64,000 nt of DNA from Chloroherpetonaceae bacterium (GCA_033763895.1 JANRJQ010000007.1:62001-126000); one strand, 5' to 3'. Positions 35,636-46,483 are shown, counted from the stretch's first letter. The notes: a model not told the origin generated them from the letters alone. Program-made: numbers and translations.

Positions 35636-38299
35636 TTATACTAAATTTCGATTATGGCTTTCACTAAAAAAAATAATTTGAGAAAATTTATTGGAATACA
35701 ATATCAATAAAATAGAGATAAAGCATAAAAATAATTCAACAAATAGGAAATTTTGAACATTTCCTTTATCAATTTTATCAAATTCAACACTAAAGTTTAA
35801 CATCAATATTGTCAGGACAGACGTTGACAATACAAGTGACCAAAAAATATAATAAATATATTTTGTAAATCGATGCCTCACTAAGAAAAAATAAATCACA
35901 AATAAAGAGAAAAAACACACAGCCAATCGCAGCAAGGCAATAATCATAATAGAAATCACTTGAAAATCTATACTACCTCGATTAAATTTATTTTGAATGG
36001 ATTGAACAGATTCATCTCCAAGTCCAACAATTAAGTACGCGATATAATTTATAAAATTTAAACCGATAGCCAGCAAAGATAGAATCAAGAGTAATAAAAG
36101 TGGTGTTGAAATGCTTTTTGAATTATAATAAAGTTCTGTGGCTTTTCTTAAATCATTAATTCCATTTTTATTTTTTATAAATTCGATATGGTATTGATCA
36201 GGCTTTAAATCGTTTTTTTCTCTAATTAAATAGAAAATTAGCGATAATGCACTAAGGGGAAATATAAAAATTAATGCAAACATCAAAAACTCTTGAAATC
36301 TATTTAATCCATCTTGAGTGGAATCTGAAAATTTTATATTTCTTTGGAATTTATATGAAGTAACATTATTAATCTTCTCAACGTCCCTTCTAAACTCTAA
36401 AAATGACTCAGGCTGTACAAAGTCTGACTTGGTATGAAATTCATAAAAAATGTTCATTTTATTACCATAAAAATTCACTGATTGATTAAATAAAATATGA
36501 GGGCTATTGATTTTTATAGAATTATTTATAAAATAATAAACAGGAAAGTTAATGTTTATCGAATAAATAATTTTAGAAGGATACTCAAGTCGAAAGGGCA
36601 TTTTTCTTTTTCCGCTATGAATTTTAGGGATATATGAAATCAAACTTGATGCAGCAATTTGTGCAATATCCTCATTTTCAGCATCATTAAATACACTCTC
36701 TTTATCAACTAAATAAACCTCATTAACTGTAATTATATTATCTTCTTCATTATCTGTTATCTCAACCTCGTCAATTAATTCTACTCCTTCATAGTATCTT
36801 TCATAAAAGGCTTCGTACTCCTTCTTTATTTCACTTTTTTCAAAAGATTGAAAATATCGTCTTGTATTTCTTGCATTTTGACCAAAAAACTGTGTATTGA
36901 CAGCAAGATTTAGTTTATCCGGGTTATTTTCATTTAATGACCAGTTCTCTGTAACAACAACTTTAGTACCCCGAGAACCATTATCATTAATAAAAGTAAG
37001 TCCTTTAGAACTATCACCTAGAACTAATGCGTAACCATAAGGAGGATTTTCTCGATTCCAAAGTGCCCCTCTCTGTAATGTCATTGTTGCATCTATCCAA
37101 TATTTTGAGCCATCAAACTCTAAAAGGCAAATTGCATGATTAAAAAGTGTTGATGAAGGCAAGTATTCATTTAACTTAATACCATTATAAGTATTCACAA
37201 AAGCTGGGTATGCTTTATGACCCAATAAATTCAACAACTCTACTAACAGTAAAGACTTATCTTTACAATCACCATATCGATTAGTTATTGTTTTCTCCGG
37301 CTCTTGCGGTTTGTGAGAATTCTCTCCAATTTCAATTCCAAGATAGCGGATATCGTCTTGAACAAATCGTATTACTTCTAAAATCTGCTTTTCAGGAGCA
37401 TTAAATTTTTGTTTAATCTCATTTACTTTTTTTACTAAATTTGTGTTAGAATATGGAATACGATAAATACCGGTTGCCCAATCTAAAACATCTGACCAAG
37501 AACTGAACTCAGAAAAGTAAATATTTCCATAAGGTGTGAACCAATCTGGAGTATTTTCCTCCTCTTCAATTTGTGGAATGTTAACTCCTATCCACTCTTT
37601 TTCAAATAAATTCCCATTAAGAGAAACAGTTTCTTTATATTGTTCAGCATTTTTAATTTCATATTTTATAGCTCTATTTTTATCGTACAGAATTCTTAAA
37701 TAATTCTTTATTAGAAATCTGGAAAAAGTAAGAGGGTAACTGTCTGAATATTTTCCTTTAAATATTGGATTTCTACCTTTAATCGTAAAAGAATAATCTA
37801 ATATATCTCCAACTTGTATATCTTCTAAAACTGCGGATGCCGTTTTTTCGCCATCATATATATTATCACTTAAGTTTTGTTCCCTTCGAAATATCTCAAT
37901 TTTTTTCTTATTATATTTATTTATTTTTTTTCCATTACGGTAAACATCAATATTATGAATTATTAGTGTTTGATATGATTCACTAAAACTAAAGCTTATT
38001 TGAGCATTATCTTTTAATGCTGTTTGTTTATTGACTTTTGAAGCGTAATGAAAGTACTCCTCTTCTGTTTCTACATTTACCTGAACATCTCTTAATAAAT
38101 AAATTGTCTCGCTCTTATAGTTAGACAAATCTTCTTTAGAAAATTCAATATCTTTTACCCAAAAAGGTTTTTTATGCTGATATACTTTCCCATCTATGAA
38201 TGTTTGAGAATGTAAACTTTCGCAATAAAAAAATCCTGAGATAAGCCAAAAGAGAAATTTGATTTGATAATTTTTGGTGTTATTCATAAGGAAGTTCAC
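35636..38299 (-). CDS. DUF3857/transglutaminase-like membrane protein
   Basis: An 887-residue envelope protein. It has an N-terminal signal sequence (FLFWLISGFFYCESLHSQ), then a DUF3857 beta domain (~60-250) and a transglutaminase-like domain with the Cys-His-Asp triad in YGDCKDKSLLL, FNHAICLLEF and YWIDAT. A DUF3858-like beta region follows, and the C-terminal 220 residues have four or five transmembrane helices (MFALIFIFPLSALSLIFYLI, LLLLLILSLLAIGLNFINYI). The family is frequent in Bacteroidota; its substrate is unknown. The sequence is much more AT-rich than its neighbours, suggesting acquisition. An in-frame ATG at residue 5 is an alternative start. Confidence 0.87.
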   Translation of the reverse strand: MNFLMNNTKNYQIKFLFWLISGFFYCESLHSQTFIDGKVYQHKKPFWVKDIEFSKEDLSNYKSETIYLLRDVQVNVETEEEYFHYASKVNKQTALKDNAQISFSFSESYQTLIIHNIDVYRNGKKINKYNKKKIEIFRREQNLSDNIYDGEKTASAVLEDIQVGDILDYSFTIKGRNPIFKGKYSDSYPLTFSRFLIKNYLRILYDKNRAIKYEIKNAEQYKETVSLNGNLFEKEWIGVNIPQIEEEENTPDWFTPYGNIYFSEFSSWSDVLDWATGIYRIPYSNTNLVKKVNEIKQKFNAPEKQILEVIRFVQDDIRYLGIEIGENSHKPQEPEKTITNRYGDCKDKSLLLVELLNLLGHKAYPAFVNTYNGIKLNEYLPSSTLFNHAICLLEFDGSKYWIDATMTLQRGALWNRENPPYGYALVLGDSSKGLTFINDNGSRGTKVVVTENWSLNENNPDKLNLAVNTQFFGQNARNTRRYFQSFEKSEIKKEYEAFYERYYEGVELIDEVEITDNEEDNIITVNEVYLVDKESVFNDAENEDIAQIAASSLISYIPKIHSGKRKMPFRLEYPSKIIYSININFPVYYFINNSIKINSPHILFNQSVNFYGNKMNIFYEFHTKSDFVQPESFLEFRRDVEKINNVTSYKFQRNIKFSDSTQDGLNRFQEFLMFALIFIFPLSALSLIFYLIREKNDLKPDQYHIEFIKNKNGINDLRKATELYYNSKSISTPLLLLLILSLLAIGLNFINYIAYLIVGLGDESVQSIQNKFNRGSIDFQVISIMIIALLRLAVCFFSLFVIYFFLVRHRFTKYIYYIFWSLVLSTSVLTILMLNFSVEFDKIDKGNVQNFLFVELFLCFISILLILYSNKFSQIIFFSESHNRNLV

Positions 38300-38365
38300 A
38301 AGTGCGAGTTATGAGGTTTTGATTGGCTAATATGAAAACTTCTTATTTTAATAAATTTCCTTAAA

Positions 38366-38392
38366 AGAAAAAAGCCTGAATTGCTTCAGGCT
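38366..38392 (-). terminator. Terminator of the ABC exporter gene
   Basis: Perfect eight-base-pair stem AGCCTGAA/TTCAGGCT (38373-38380 with 38385-38392) around TTGC. On the minus strand it is followed by a run of six T. It lies about 100 nt beyond the ABC exporter stop. Confidence 0.85.
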
Positions 38393-38494
38393 ATCATTTT
38401 GGTTCGAAAGGAGTTCTACCAACAATCATTAGAATTTTTCATTTATGAAAGCATTCTTAAAACTCTATCATTCATAACTTACTTCAGATTAAAA

Positions 38495-40396
38495 TCATTT
38501 TACAAGTGACTCCGCATATTGTAATTCATACAGTTTGTGGTAAAGTCCACGCTCTTTCAAAAGTTCTTGGTGATTGCCCATCTCTCGAATTTCCCCTTTA
38601 TGCATCACAATGATTTTATCGGCGTGCTGTATCGTTGAAAGACGATGGGCAATAATGATTGCTGTTTTGCCTTTCATCAATTCTTCGAGCGCGTGTTCAA
38701 TCATAGCTTCAGTTTCATTGTCAACACTGCTTGTTGCTTCGTCAAGCACAATAATTTTTGGATCATAAACCATCGCCCGAGCAAAAGAAATGAGTTGTCT
38801 TTGCCCTGTAGAAAGCGCACCGCCTCTCTCTTGAACATTATAATCATAACCGCCGGGCAATTGTGAAATAAATTGATGCGCTCCGATGAGTTTTGTAGCC
38901 TCAAGCATTTTTTCAACTGAAATGGAGGGATCACCTAAGGTAATATTCTCCCGAATCGTGCCTGAAAAGAGAAATACATCTTGGAGCACCACACCAAAAT
39001 TTCTCCGAACATCTCGCTCTCTTAATTCCTTAAGATTGATTCCGTCGATTAAAATGTCTCCTTTTTGATACTCATAAAATTTTGAAAGGAGGCTGATGAT
39101 CGTCGATTTTCCGCTGCCCGTTGCGCCAACCAGCGCAATTTTCTCTCCCGCCTTGGCTTCAAATGAAATGTTTTTCAGTACCCAATTCTCATCGATGTAC
39201 GCAAACGAAACGCCTCTGAATTCAATGTTCCCTTTTACTTTTTCTAAGCTTTTCGGATGCTCGGGTTCAGGAATAAAAATCTTTTGATCTAAAAGTTGGA
39301 AGATGCGCTCTGCACTGGTAATGGCAGTTTGCATGATGTTGTATTTATCCGAGAGATCTTGGAGCGGGCGAAAGAAGAGAGCAATGTACTGAACAAATGA
39401 AATCACAATGCCCAAAGAAATCGTATGATCGATAACACGGCCACCGGCATGCCACAGGATAAGTCCTAAAGCGATAGCACTTAGCATTTCAATAGAAGGA
39501 TAAAAGACCGAGTAATAAAAAACGGAGCGAATATTGGCATCGCGATGAGCACCGTTAATTTCACGATGCTTTTCATTTTCGCGATCTTCACGATTAAATA
39601 GCTGAACCGTTGCTATTCCAGTGATATGCTCTTGCAAAAATGAACTTAGGCGCGCAATTTCAGTTCGAACATCTTGATAGGCCACTCTGACTTTTTTCTT
39701 AAATATCATTGTCGCCCAAAACATGATGGGCAAAACACTCATTGTAACAAGCGTGAGTTTCCAATCCAAAATCACCATCATAATCACGATAAAGGTGAGT
39801 TGAAAAAGATCGCCAAAAAGCGAAACCAACCCGCTTGAAAGCATTTCGTTGAGCGTTTCAACATCACCCGTTGCGCGTGTCATTAAGCGGCCAATCGGGT
39901 TGCGATCAAAAAATTTTAGCGAAAGCCGTTGCAAATGCTTGAAAATATCCATTCGAATGGCCATCACCGCTTTTTGACCTAAAAGCTGCGTGAAATATGA
40001 ATTGGCGAATTGTGCGATTGACTCAGCAAATATGATTCCCAATAAAACAAGAGCCATCGTCCAAAGCCCATCAATATTGCCTTTTGCGATATGCTCATCC
40101 ACCGCAACTTTGGTGATATAAGGGCGAAGTGGAGAAAGCAACGACACCGTAATGGTTAAGCCAACCGTAAGAAAAAAGAGGTTTTTATTCGGAGAAACAT
40201 ACGCGAAAAGCCTACGCAACAAAATTCCATCAAACGCTTTTCCTGAAACTTTATCCGGTGCAGGGTTTTGATTTTGTTTTGCACCAAAATCCTGCTCCAT
40301 CTTAAATCCTTTTGGATTTTCAGAGGATTTAGTTGAAGTGGGTTTCATTGATTTACTTTGACTCAGTTTAGAATCGCTGCTTGTAGAACTTTGCAT
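38495..40396 (-). CDS. ABC exporter, fused permease-ATPase (MsbA/MDR-type)
   Basis: A 633-residue half-transporter expected to dimerise and export lipids or hydrophobic compounds. After a 50-residue Ser/Lys/Gln-rich leader comes a six-helix type IV transmembrane domain (~65-360). The nucleotide-binding domain follows, with Walker A GATGSGKST, Q-loop VLQDVFLFSGTI, signature ALSTGQRQLISFARAM, Walker B IIVLDEATSSVD and switch IIAHRLSTI. The substrate is not predictable; lipid A flippase and multidrug exporter are both possible. It is monocistronic with its own terminator. Confidence 0.92.
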   Translation of the reverse strand: MQSSTSSDSKLSQSKSMKPTSTKSSENPKGFKMEQDFGAKQNQNPAPDKVSGKAFDGILLRRLFAYVSPNKNLFFLTVGLTITVSLLSPLRPYITKVAVDEHIAKGNIDGLWTMALVLLGIIFAESIAQFANSYFTQLLGQKAVMAIRMDIFKHLQRLSLKFFDRNPIGRLMTRATGDVETLNEMLSSGLVSLFGDLFQLTFIVIMMVILDWKLTLVTMSVLPIMFWATMIFKKKVRVAYQDVRTEIARLSSFLQEHITGIATVQLFNREDRENEKHREINGAHRDANIRSVFYYSVFYPSIEMLSAIALGLILWHAGGRVIDHTISLGIVISFVQYIALFFRPLQDLSDKYNIMQTAITSAERIFQLLDQKIFIPEPEHPKSLEKVKGNIEFRGVSFAYIDENWVLKNISFEAKAGEKIALVGATGSGKSTIISLLSKFYEYQKGDILIDGINLKELRERDVRRNFGVVLQDVFLFSGTIRENITLGDPSISVEKMLEATKLIGAHQFISQLPGGYDYNVQERGGALSTGQRQLISFARAMVYDPKIIVLDEATSSVDNETEAMIEHALEELMKGKTAIIIAHRLSTIQHADKIIVMHKGEIREMGNHQELLKERGLYHKLYELQYAESLVK

Positions 40397-40474
40397 TCAA
40401 AAATTATTTGTTTTAACACATAACCCTTCTGAAACACATTTTCATTTTGAAACGTGCTGAATTGAACAGTGATT

Positions 40475-41398
40475 TTACTGACTTGTCACTTGCCGTGCAA
40501 GCAAAGCCTCTTCATAAGTATCAACACCACTCAGCAACGCTGTTGGAGCGATTCTCTTCACAAGGCCTTGTAAGACTTTTTGCGGGCCGACCTCAACAAA
40601 TTCTTTCCCACCGTGTTGAACAATATGAGCGATCGATTGCTGCCACAAAACCGGGCTGGTAAGTTGGAGCAGCAGATTTTCACGAATTACATCACCGTGG
40701 TGAGCCGGTAACGCGTTCACATTCATACAAATTGGAATTTTTGAATCCTGTATGAAAACTGAATCTAACGCAGCTTTCAATTCCGCTTCGGCTCGGTGCA
40801 TCAAGGGCGAGTGGAATGCACCCGAAACGGTCAGCTCTTTGGCCAGCTTCGCCCCCATCGGCTTTGCCACTTCAAGTGCTTTTTTGATGGCATTCACCTC
40901 ACCTGAAAGCACCACTTGACCCGGGCTGTTAAAATTAGCCGCTTGGATCACCCCAACTGTATTGGCTTCGGCTAAAAGTGCTTCAAGTTTTTCTTCTGAA
41001 AGACCAACAACGGCACACATCGAACCCGGCATTTTCTCTCCCGCGTCTTGCATTAATTCCCCACGCTTTTGAACCACAAGCAGAGCATCTTTAAAAGACA
41101 TTGCTCCTGAAACGCAAACAGCCGTGTATTCACCCAAGCTATGACCTGCAACAACGGTGACATCACTCAAATCCACAAATTTTGAAGCAACATAACTGTG
41201 CAAAAAAATAGCAGGCTGTGTGTATTTGGTTTGTCTAAGGGTTTCTTCGTCACCATCAAACATGATGCCGGAAAGATTATACTGCAAAACATCACATGCT
41301 TCTTCAAAAATTCTGCGGGACTCTGCGTCTCGTTCAAAAAAATCTTTGCCCATCCCTTTATACTGTGAACCTTGCCCCGGAAAAATCAGCGCTTTCAT
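40475..41398 (-). CDS. fabD: Malonyl-CoA:ACP transacylase
   Basis: Transfers malonyl from CoA to acyl carrier protein to supply fatty-acid elongation. 307 residues. The oxyanion motif FPGQGSQYKGMG is at 6-17, the nucleophile S87 sits in GHSLGEYTAV, and the catalytic His in VSGAFHSPLM; EVGPQKVLQGLV is near the end. It lies 48 nt downstream of fabH on the same strand, a conserved fatty-acid synthesis pairing. fabG and acpP do not follow here. Confidence 0.96.
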   Translation of the reverse strand: MKALIFPGQGSQYKGMGKDFFERDAESRRIFEEACDVLQYNLSGIMFDGDEETLRQTKYTQPAIFLHSYVASKFVDLSDVTVVAGHSLGEYTAVCVSGAMSFKDALLVVQKRGELMQDAGEKMPGSMCAVVGLSEEKLEALLAEANTVGVIQAANFNSPGQVVLSGEVNAIKKALEVAKPMGAKLAKELTVSGAFHSPLMHRAEAELKAALDSVFIQDSKIPICMNVNALPAHHGDVIRENLLLQLTSPVLWQQSIAHIVQHGGKEFVEVGPQKVLQGLVKRIAPTALLSGVDTYEEALLARQVTSQ

Positions 41399-41446
41399 GT
41401 TGGTTTTTTTGTTTGAACTTATTGTTGTTTCAATCTTATGAAAAAA

Positions 41447-42454
41447 TTATTGCCACTTCACATAAACCCCGCCCCAAGTGTAACCGGCGCCGTAGCTAAC
41501 GAAGATAAGGTTATCACCTCGCTTGAGTTTTCCCTGCTCGTCAAGTTCTGCGAGGCAAAGCGGAATGGTTGCAGCGGTAGTATTACCATACTTTTGAATG
41601 TTGATTCCCACCTTCTCAAGCCCAATACCCATTCGCTCTGCGGTGGCTGAAATAATTCGAAGATTGGCTTGATGAGGAACGAGATATGAAATGTCTTCGG
41701 CTTTCAGGTGATTGCGCTGCATCATTTCAAAGGCAGTATCAGCCATTCCCGTTACAGCAGATTTGAACACCGCTTTCCCATCTTGATAGAGGTAGTGCAT
41801 TTGATTATCGATGGTTTCGTGAGACGAGGGATTTAAGCTTCCGCCCCCTTTCATATATAAATGCTCCTGTCCTGCCCCATCGGAATAAAGTCGCGCATCC
41901 AAAATACCATAGCCCTCTTCAGCCGGTTCGAGTAAAACGCCGGCAGCGCCGTCACCAAAAAGGATGCAACTATTTCGATCTTTGTAGTTGATGATTGATG
42001 ACATTTTATCTCCACCTATCACTAAAACTTTTTGATGCATTCCGGATTCGATAAACTGCGCACCCACAGTAACGGCATAGGTAAACCCGGAGCAAGCGGC
42101 TGAGAGGTCAAAACCCCACGCTTTCTTTGCACCAATCATGTCTTGAACCAAGCATGCGGTAGCGGGGAAAAACATATCAGGAGTGACCGTTGCGACAATA
42201 ATTAAATCAATATCCATCGGGTTCATTCCCTTCTTTTGCAAAATGCTTTTCGAAACTTCAGCGCACATATAAGCCGTGGCTTTGGTTTTATCCTTCAATA
42301 TTCTGCGTTCGGAAATGCCGGTTCGGGTTAAAATCCATTCATCATTGGTATCAAGGTATGATTCAAAGAATTTGTTGTCTAAAATATCGGGAGGAAGATA
42401 TTTGCCCGTAGCAGTAATCGCCGCTTTTTGACGCGACAAAGTAGTTGATGCCAT
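41447..42454 (-). CDS. fabH: 3-oxoacyl-ACP synthase III
   Basis: Initiates fatty-acid synthesis by condensing acetyl- or branched acyl-CoA with malonyl-ACP. 335 residues. The catalytic triad is C121 ([10 protein letters not shown]), His in VPHQANLRI and Asn in [10 protein letters not shown]. The N-terminus has [19 protein letters not shown] and TRTGISERR. It precedes fabD on the same strand, and the two probably form an operon. plsX, often upstream in other bacteria, is absent; xseA is the upstream neighbour. Confidence 0.96.
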   Translation of the reverse strand: MASTTLSRQKAAITATGKYLPPDILDNKFFESYLDTNDEWILTRTGISERRILKDKTKATAYMCAEVSKSILQKKGMNPMDIDLIIVATVTPDMFFPATACLVQDMIGAKKAWGFDLSAACSGFTYAVTVGAQFIESGMHQKVLVIGGDKMSSIINYKDRNSCILFGDGAAGVLLEPAEEGYGILDARLYSDGAGQEHLYMKGGGSLNPSSHETIDNQMHYLYQDGKAVFKSAVTGMADTAFEMMQRNHLKAEDISYLVPHQANLRIISATAERMGIGLEKVGINIQKYGNTTAATIPLCLAELDEQGKLKRGDNLIFVSYGAGYTWGGVYVKWQ

Positions 42455-42560
42455 TGAAAAATTGAATAATTGTAGAATAGTCTAAAATATGAAAAGAAGG
42501 GCAATTAAACTTGCTTTTTGTTCCCCGTGAAACGCGAAAATCAAGAGAATTTCGCTCAAT

Positions 42561-43799
42561 TCAAGGCTTTTTTTTCACTTCTTGCACTTCTGAGAGAAGG
42601 GTTCCGTCACTGAGTTCAATTTCAAGAAGATCTTTTAGCGTAGCATCGTCACACTTTCGGAGAATTGTATTCTTCTTGCGAATAAGTGCGTAACCCCTTC
42701 GAAGCACTTTTTCTGGCGAAAGCGCTTCTAATTCAGAAAGGGTTGCCTTGAGCAATGCTTTTGATTCATTGAATTTATTTTGAAGTGCACGGTCGTTACT
42801 ATCAATGGTATAATCAAGGGTTTGAAGCCATTTGTTTAAGTCGGTTTGAGGGCGATTAAACCCATAACTGCTCACCACGCCGATCACTTCTGAGGCGCGA
42901 TGTCGCCACTCTGCTCGCAAGTGTTGGTGAGACTTAGCAAGGAGTTGAATCATTCCGCTCACAAGTTCAGATGAACTCGGAGAAAGCATTTCTGCCGCCA
43001 TTGAGGGCGTTCCTGCACGAACATCTGCAACATAGTCGGCAATCGTATAATCGGTTTGATGACCCACGGCGCTGACAATGGGAAGGTTTGATTCAAAAAT
43101 GGCACGAGCGACGCGCTCTTCATTAAACGCCCATAAATCCTCTAAGGAGCCGCCGCCACGCCCAACAATCAAGGCATCAGGGCGATTTTCCTTTAACCCG
43201 TTGAAGTATCGTATGGCACGAGCGATTTCATCTGCTGCTTCTTCACCCTGAACGCGAACCGGGGCAAGCACCAAATCGCAACCGGGGTAACGACGGGAAA
43301 ACACATTGCAGATATCTTCAATCACGGCTCCGGTTGGTGAGGTCACTATCCCAATTCGTGAGGGCAACTGCGGGAGTGTTTTTTTTCGAGTCACATCAAA
43401 TAGGCCTTCTTTTTCTAATCGTTCAAATAGCTTTTGAAATTCCCTTTGAAGAAACCCTTCGCCTACGGGTCGAAGCCCGCTGCATATCATTTGATACTTT
43501 CCGTGCGGGGCATAAATTTCAATTTTACCCGCTGCAACAACCTCAAGCCCATCTTCAAGGCTTTCTTTTATTTCTTTGGGGAGGGCCGCAAAGCCACTTC
43601 GCCACATCACCGCCGGGATTTGTGCGCCTTCATCTTTCAAGGTAAAATAGAGATGACCCGATGACGCAAGTTTAAAATTTGAAATTTCGCCGCGAACTCG
43701 AACACTTGAATAATTTGCCTCCAAGAGCTCTTTCATGCTCATTGTCAGTTCGGTGACCGAAAGAGATTCAGGGCTGTTTTTTTTCGAAATTGACGCCAT
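42561..43799 (-). CDS. xseA: Exodeoxyribonuclease VII large subunit
   Basis: Catalytic subunit of the single-strand-specific exonuclease VII. 412 residues. An N-terminal OB fold (SVRVRGEISNFKLASSGHLY) is followed by the catalytic domain with RIGIVTSPTGAVIEDI, RGGGSLEDLWAFNEE and SAVGHQTDYTIADYVADVRAGTPSMAAE, then a coiled-coil C-terminus. The small subunit xseB is not adjacent. It stands about 100 nt upstream of fabH on the minus strand and is divergent from rodA. Confidence 0.95.
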   Translation of the reverse strand: MASISKKNSPESLSVTELTMSMKELLEANYSSVRVRGEISNFKLASSGHLYFTLKDEGAQIPAVMWRSGFAALPKEIKESLEDGLEVVAAGKIEIYAPHGKYQMICSGLRPVGEGFLQREFQKLFERLEKEGLFDVTRKKTLPQLPSRIGIVTSPTGAVIEDICNVFSRRYPGCDLVLAPVRVQGEEAADEIARAIRYFNGLKENRPDALIVGRGGGSLEDLWAFNEERVARAIFESNLPIVSAVGHQTDYTIADYVADVRAGTPSMAAEMLSPSSSELVSGMIQLLAKSHQHLRAEWRHRASEVIGVVSSYGFNRPQTDLNKWLQTLDYTIDSNDRALQNKFNESKALLKATLSELEALSPEKVLRRGYALIRKKNTILRKCDDATLKDLLEIELSDGTLLSEVQEVKKKP

Positions 43800-43919
43800 T
43801 GATTTGGAAAATGCTGAAGTTGTATGACGATGAAAATCATAAAAAAATGTAGATTCATTGCCTCAAAACAAATTAAGATAAGTTGATTTCACTTGTTATA
43901 AGAAATAAACCGATAAGAA

Positions 43920-45170
43920 ATGGACTTTCTTTCTGATTTTTTTCGAAGACTTTCGCAAAGACTTGATTTCATCGTTTTAGTTTCCGCTATTGTGCTCATT
44001 TCATTTGGCTTACTTGCCGTTTATAGTGCAAGCAACGGCGTTGGAACCATAACGATTTTCAAAAGACAAATGATGTGGGTTGGGTTCGGGACTTTAGCAA
44101 TCTTCATTATGTATTTCCTTCCATATCGGCTCTTTCAGGATTGGGCTTATTTGGTTTACGGTCTTTCACTTGTAGGATTGCTCGTTGTTTTGATTTTAGG
44201 GCGAAAAATTGCAGGCTCTGTTAGTTGGGTTTCGATTGGTATAGGAAACTTTCAACCCTCTGAACTAACGAAATTCACCACGATTGCTGCTTTGGCAAAA
44301 TTTCTCTCTCACCGCGATACCGATATCACTCGCCCGAAAGATTTTATCATTGCAATGGTTATCGTTTTTCTTCCCGTTTCACTTATCATGCTTCAACCTG
44401 ATACGGGAACAGCACTCACCTATCTAACTTTTATTGTTCCGCTCATTGTGCTTGCGGGATTTGACTTTTACTACATCATGATTTTGGCTGTGCCCGCGAT
44501 TTTAACCCTCGTTGGTTTCGTGAATTTTTGGGGAGCGATTGTGATTGCAATCGCGATTTTGTTGGTTCTTTTATCTCTTAGAAGGAATATTGTGCTTTCA
44601 ACCCTTTCGCCACTTTTAGGATTGGGGGCCAGTTTTGCCGCCAATTATATGGCCAATCGCGTTTTAAAGCCACACCAATTAAAGCGAATTCAAACCTTTC
44701 TTGACCCACTCTCAGACCCTCAAGGCGCCGGATATAATGCCTTGCAAGCAAAAGTTGCAATTGGTAGTGGTGGATTCTTTGGGAAAGGATTTTTGGAAGG
44801 AACTCAAACGCAATTGAAATTTATTCCTGCACAATGGACTGATTTTATTTTTTGTGTTATTGGCGAAGAACTCGGTTTTTTGGGGGCATCGGTTCTTCTT
44901 CTTACCTATATGCTGCTCTTGATGCGGGTGGTTCGAATCACACAGTTGATTAAAAATCGATTTTCAATTATGGTTCTCGCGGGAATTGTCTCATTATTTT
45001 TAGGGCATATCATCGTCAATGTTGGAATGACAATTGGTCTCGTGCCGGTGATTGGAATTCCGCTTCCGTTTTTGTCTTACGGCGGGTCTTCTCTCTTTGC
45101 AAATATGATTGCGATTGGACTGATATTGAATATTTATAAAAACAGACGAGATTTATCTTTTTCCGCATAA
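43920..45170 (+). CDS. rodA: Peptidoglycan glycosyltransferase RodA (SEDS family)
   Basis: Polytopic inner-membrane enzyme that polymerises lipid II during cell elongation together with a class B PBP and the MreB cytoskeleton. 416 residues with about ten transmembrane segments. SEDS features are LLAVYSAS near the N-terminus, the W[16 protein letters not shown] motif with the invariant [17 protein letters not shown]-like sequence ([13 protein letters not shown]), and the C-terminal [14 protein letters not shown]. The [10 protein letters not shown] ending and lack of a division cluster favour RodA over FtsW. It is followed by a strong bidirectional terminator. Confidence 0.93.
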   Translation: MDFLSDFFRRLSQRLDFIVLVSAIVLISFGLLAVYSASNGVGTITIFKRQMMWVGFGTLAIFIMYFLPYRLFQDWAYLVYGLSLVGLLVVLILGRKIAGSVSWVSIGIGNFQPSELTKFTTIAALAKFLSHRDTDITRPKDFIIAMVIVFLPVSLIMLQPDTGTALTYLTFIVPLIVLAGFDFYYIMILAVPAILTLVGFVNFWGAIVIAIAILLVLLSLRRNIVLSTLSPLLGLGASFAANYMANRVLKPHQLKRIQTFLDPLSDPQGAGYNALQAKVAIGSGGFFGKGFLEGTQTQLKFIPAQWTDFIFCVIGEELGFLGASVLLLTYMLLLMRVVRITQLIKNRFSIMVLAGIVSLFLGHIIVNVGMTIGLVPVIGIPLPFLSYGGSSLFANMIAIGLILNIYKNRRDLSFSA

Positions 45171-45188
45171 GGTATGCTTTGTTTAAAA

Positions 45189-45219
45189 TAGAAAAGCGGG
45201 TCATTTACCCGCCTTTCTA
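45189..45219. terminator. Bidirectional terminator between rodA and the DHH gene
   Basis: Six-base-pair GC-rich stem GCGGGT/ACCCGC around CATTT, extended by six more pairs after one mismatch (TAGAAA/TTTCTA). It sits between two convergent stop codons. Confidence 0.88.
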
Positions 45220-45252
45220 TTGATTTGAAATTCAACTGAAAACAGTGAAAGA

Positions 45253-46182
45253 TTATCCGTCTGCCTTCATCTTCGCCACGATTTCGCTAAGTTTGGAATC
45301 AACTTCAGAATAAGGAAGTTGGCAAGTGCCTGCACCGCGATGTCCACCGCCGCCATATTTGGCCATTAATGCCCCAACATCTGTTTTTGATGTGCGGTTA
45401 AAGATACTGTGTCCTAACGCCAATGAGCAGAATTCACCTTTTCTTCCATCCATTACTCGAACTGAAATGTTGGTTTTAGGGAAAAGAGTGTAAATAAGGA
45501 ATCGATTTCCGATTGGTGTTTCTACGCCACGAAAATCTGTAATCACAACATTGCCTTCAACTCTGGAGTGTTTTTCAAGCTCGGTTCTGAAATTCTTTTC
45601 GTCTTGTGTATAACGATCAACACGGCTTTTGACATCAGGAAGGGCAAGAAGTGCTTCAGGATTGTGAAGATATTCGGGAATCCAATCAATCAATTTAAAC
45701 ATCAATTCTCGGTTTGAAACGGCATAGTCATGCTGTTTTCCTAAGCCGGTACGTGGATCCATTAAGTAAGAAAGTAAAATCCATCCTTTCGGTGTCAGCA
45801 CATCTTCGGGCGTAAGATTCGCGGAATCGGCTTTATCGACATCCACCAAAATTTTATCATACTTCTTGAATTTTTCTGCATGACCTTGCTGCACATAATA
45901 ATTGTAAACAACGCGAGCAGCCGAGGGAGCAACTTCATAACGCCCTTTGAAACTCACTTCTTCAAGATCGAAGCGGCTGCTTTCGCTTGAGTGATGATCA
46001 AACCATAGACCCGCATTGGAGTTAAATGGAAGATTGGTGATTACATCTTTTTCAGTGACGGTTACTTTTCCATCCTGCATGTCTTTAGGGTGATGAAATT
46101 CGACTGAATCAAGTTGAATCACTTCTTTAAGTAAAACGGCACACATTAAGCCGTCAAAGTCTGAACGGGTCAAAAGTCTCAT
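45253..46182 (-). CDS. DHH-family phosphoesterase
   Basis: About 309 residues from the ATG at 46182, which has a GGAGAT ribosome-binding site; an upstream in-frame extension is rejected. The DHH domain carries RSDFDG with D8 and D10, and the name-giving DHH at residues 62-64 (WFDHHSSE). The C-terminal DHHA1 domain has KYGGGGHRGAG. These proteins are manganese-dependent exopolyphosphatases, nanoRNases or cyclic-dinucleotide phosphodiesterases. The divergent sequence between the motifs does not let me choose among them. Convergent with rodA. Confidence 0.85.
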   Translation of the reverse strand: MRLLTRSDFDGLMCAVLLKEVIQLDSVEFHHPKDMQDGKVTVTEKDVITNLPFNSNAGLWFDHHSSESSRFDLEEVSFKGRYEVAPSAARVVYNYYVQQGHAEKFKKYDKILVDVDKADSANLTPEDVLTPKGWILLSYLMDPRTGLGKQHDYAVSNRELMFKLIDWIPEYLHNPEALLALPDVKSRVDRYTQDEKNFRTELEKHSRVEGNVVITDFRGVETPIGNRFLIYTLFPKTNISVRVMDGRKGEFCSLALGHSIFNRTSKTDVGALMAKYGGGGHRGAGTCQLPYSEVDSKLSEIVAKMKADG

Positions 46183-46483
46183 GTTGTATCTCCGATTAGG
46201 TTTATTAAAAAAAGCAGGGTAATCCTTGCTCGGCTTAGGCAGCAATAATATCACAACCCGCAAAGAGTCACACTATACGATAAATTACAATCTCTTTCTG
46301 ATAGCGGCAAATCGTAATTTATTCTACAAGCTCTTTCACTAAAGAACTTTTACATCAATAAATCTACACTTTCATTAACTTTATACAAGAAGCCTTTGTT
46401 GTTGGATAGAGAACTTTTTCAAAGGCGATGTTCCGTACTACGATTTATGCACTTTTGCGCTAGACCAAAACCGAGGAGACATT
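46183..46483. other. Intergenic region upstream of the membrane protein/SPFH pair
   Basis: About 300 nt between divergent genes. It contains an imperfect inverted repeat with arms TAAATTAC (46281-46288) and GTAATTTA (46314-46321), possibly regulatory. A ribosome-binding site GAGGAGAC lies just before the ATG at 46484. No further feature was recognised. Confidence 0.4.
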
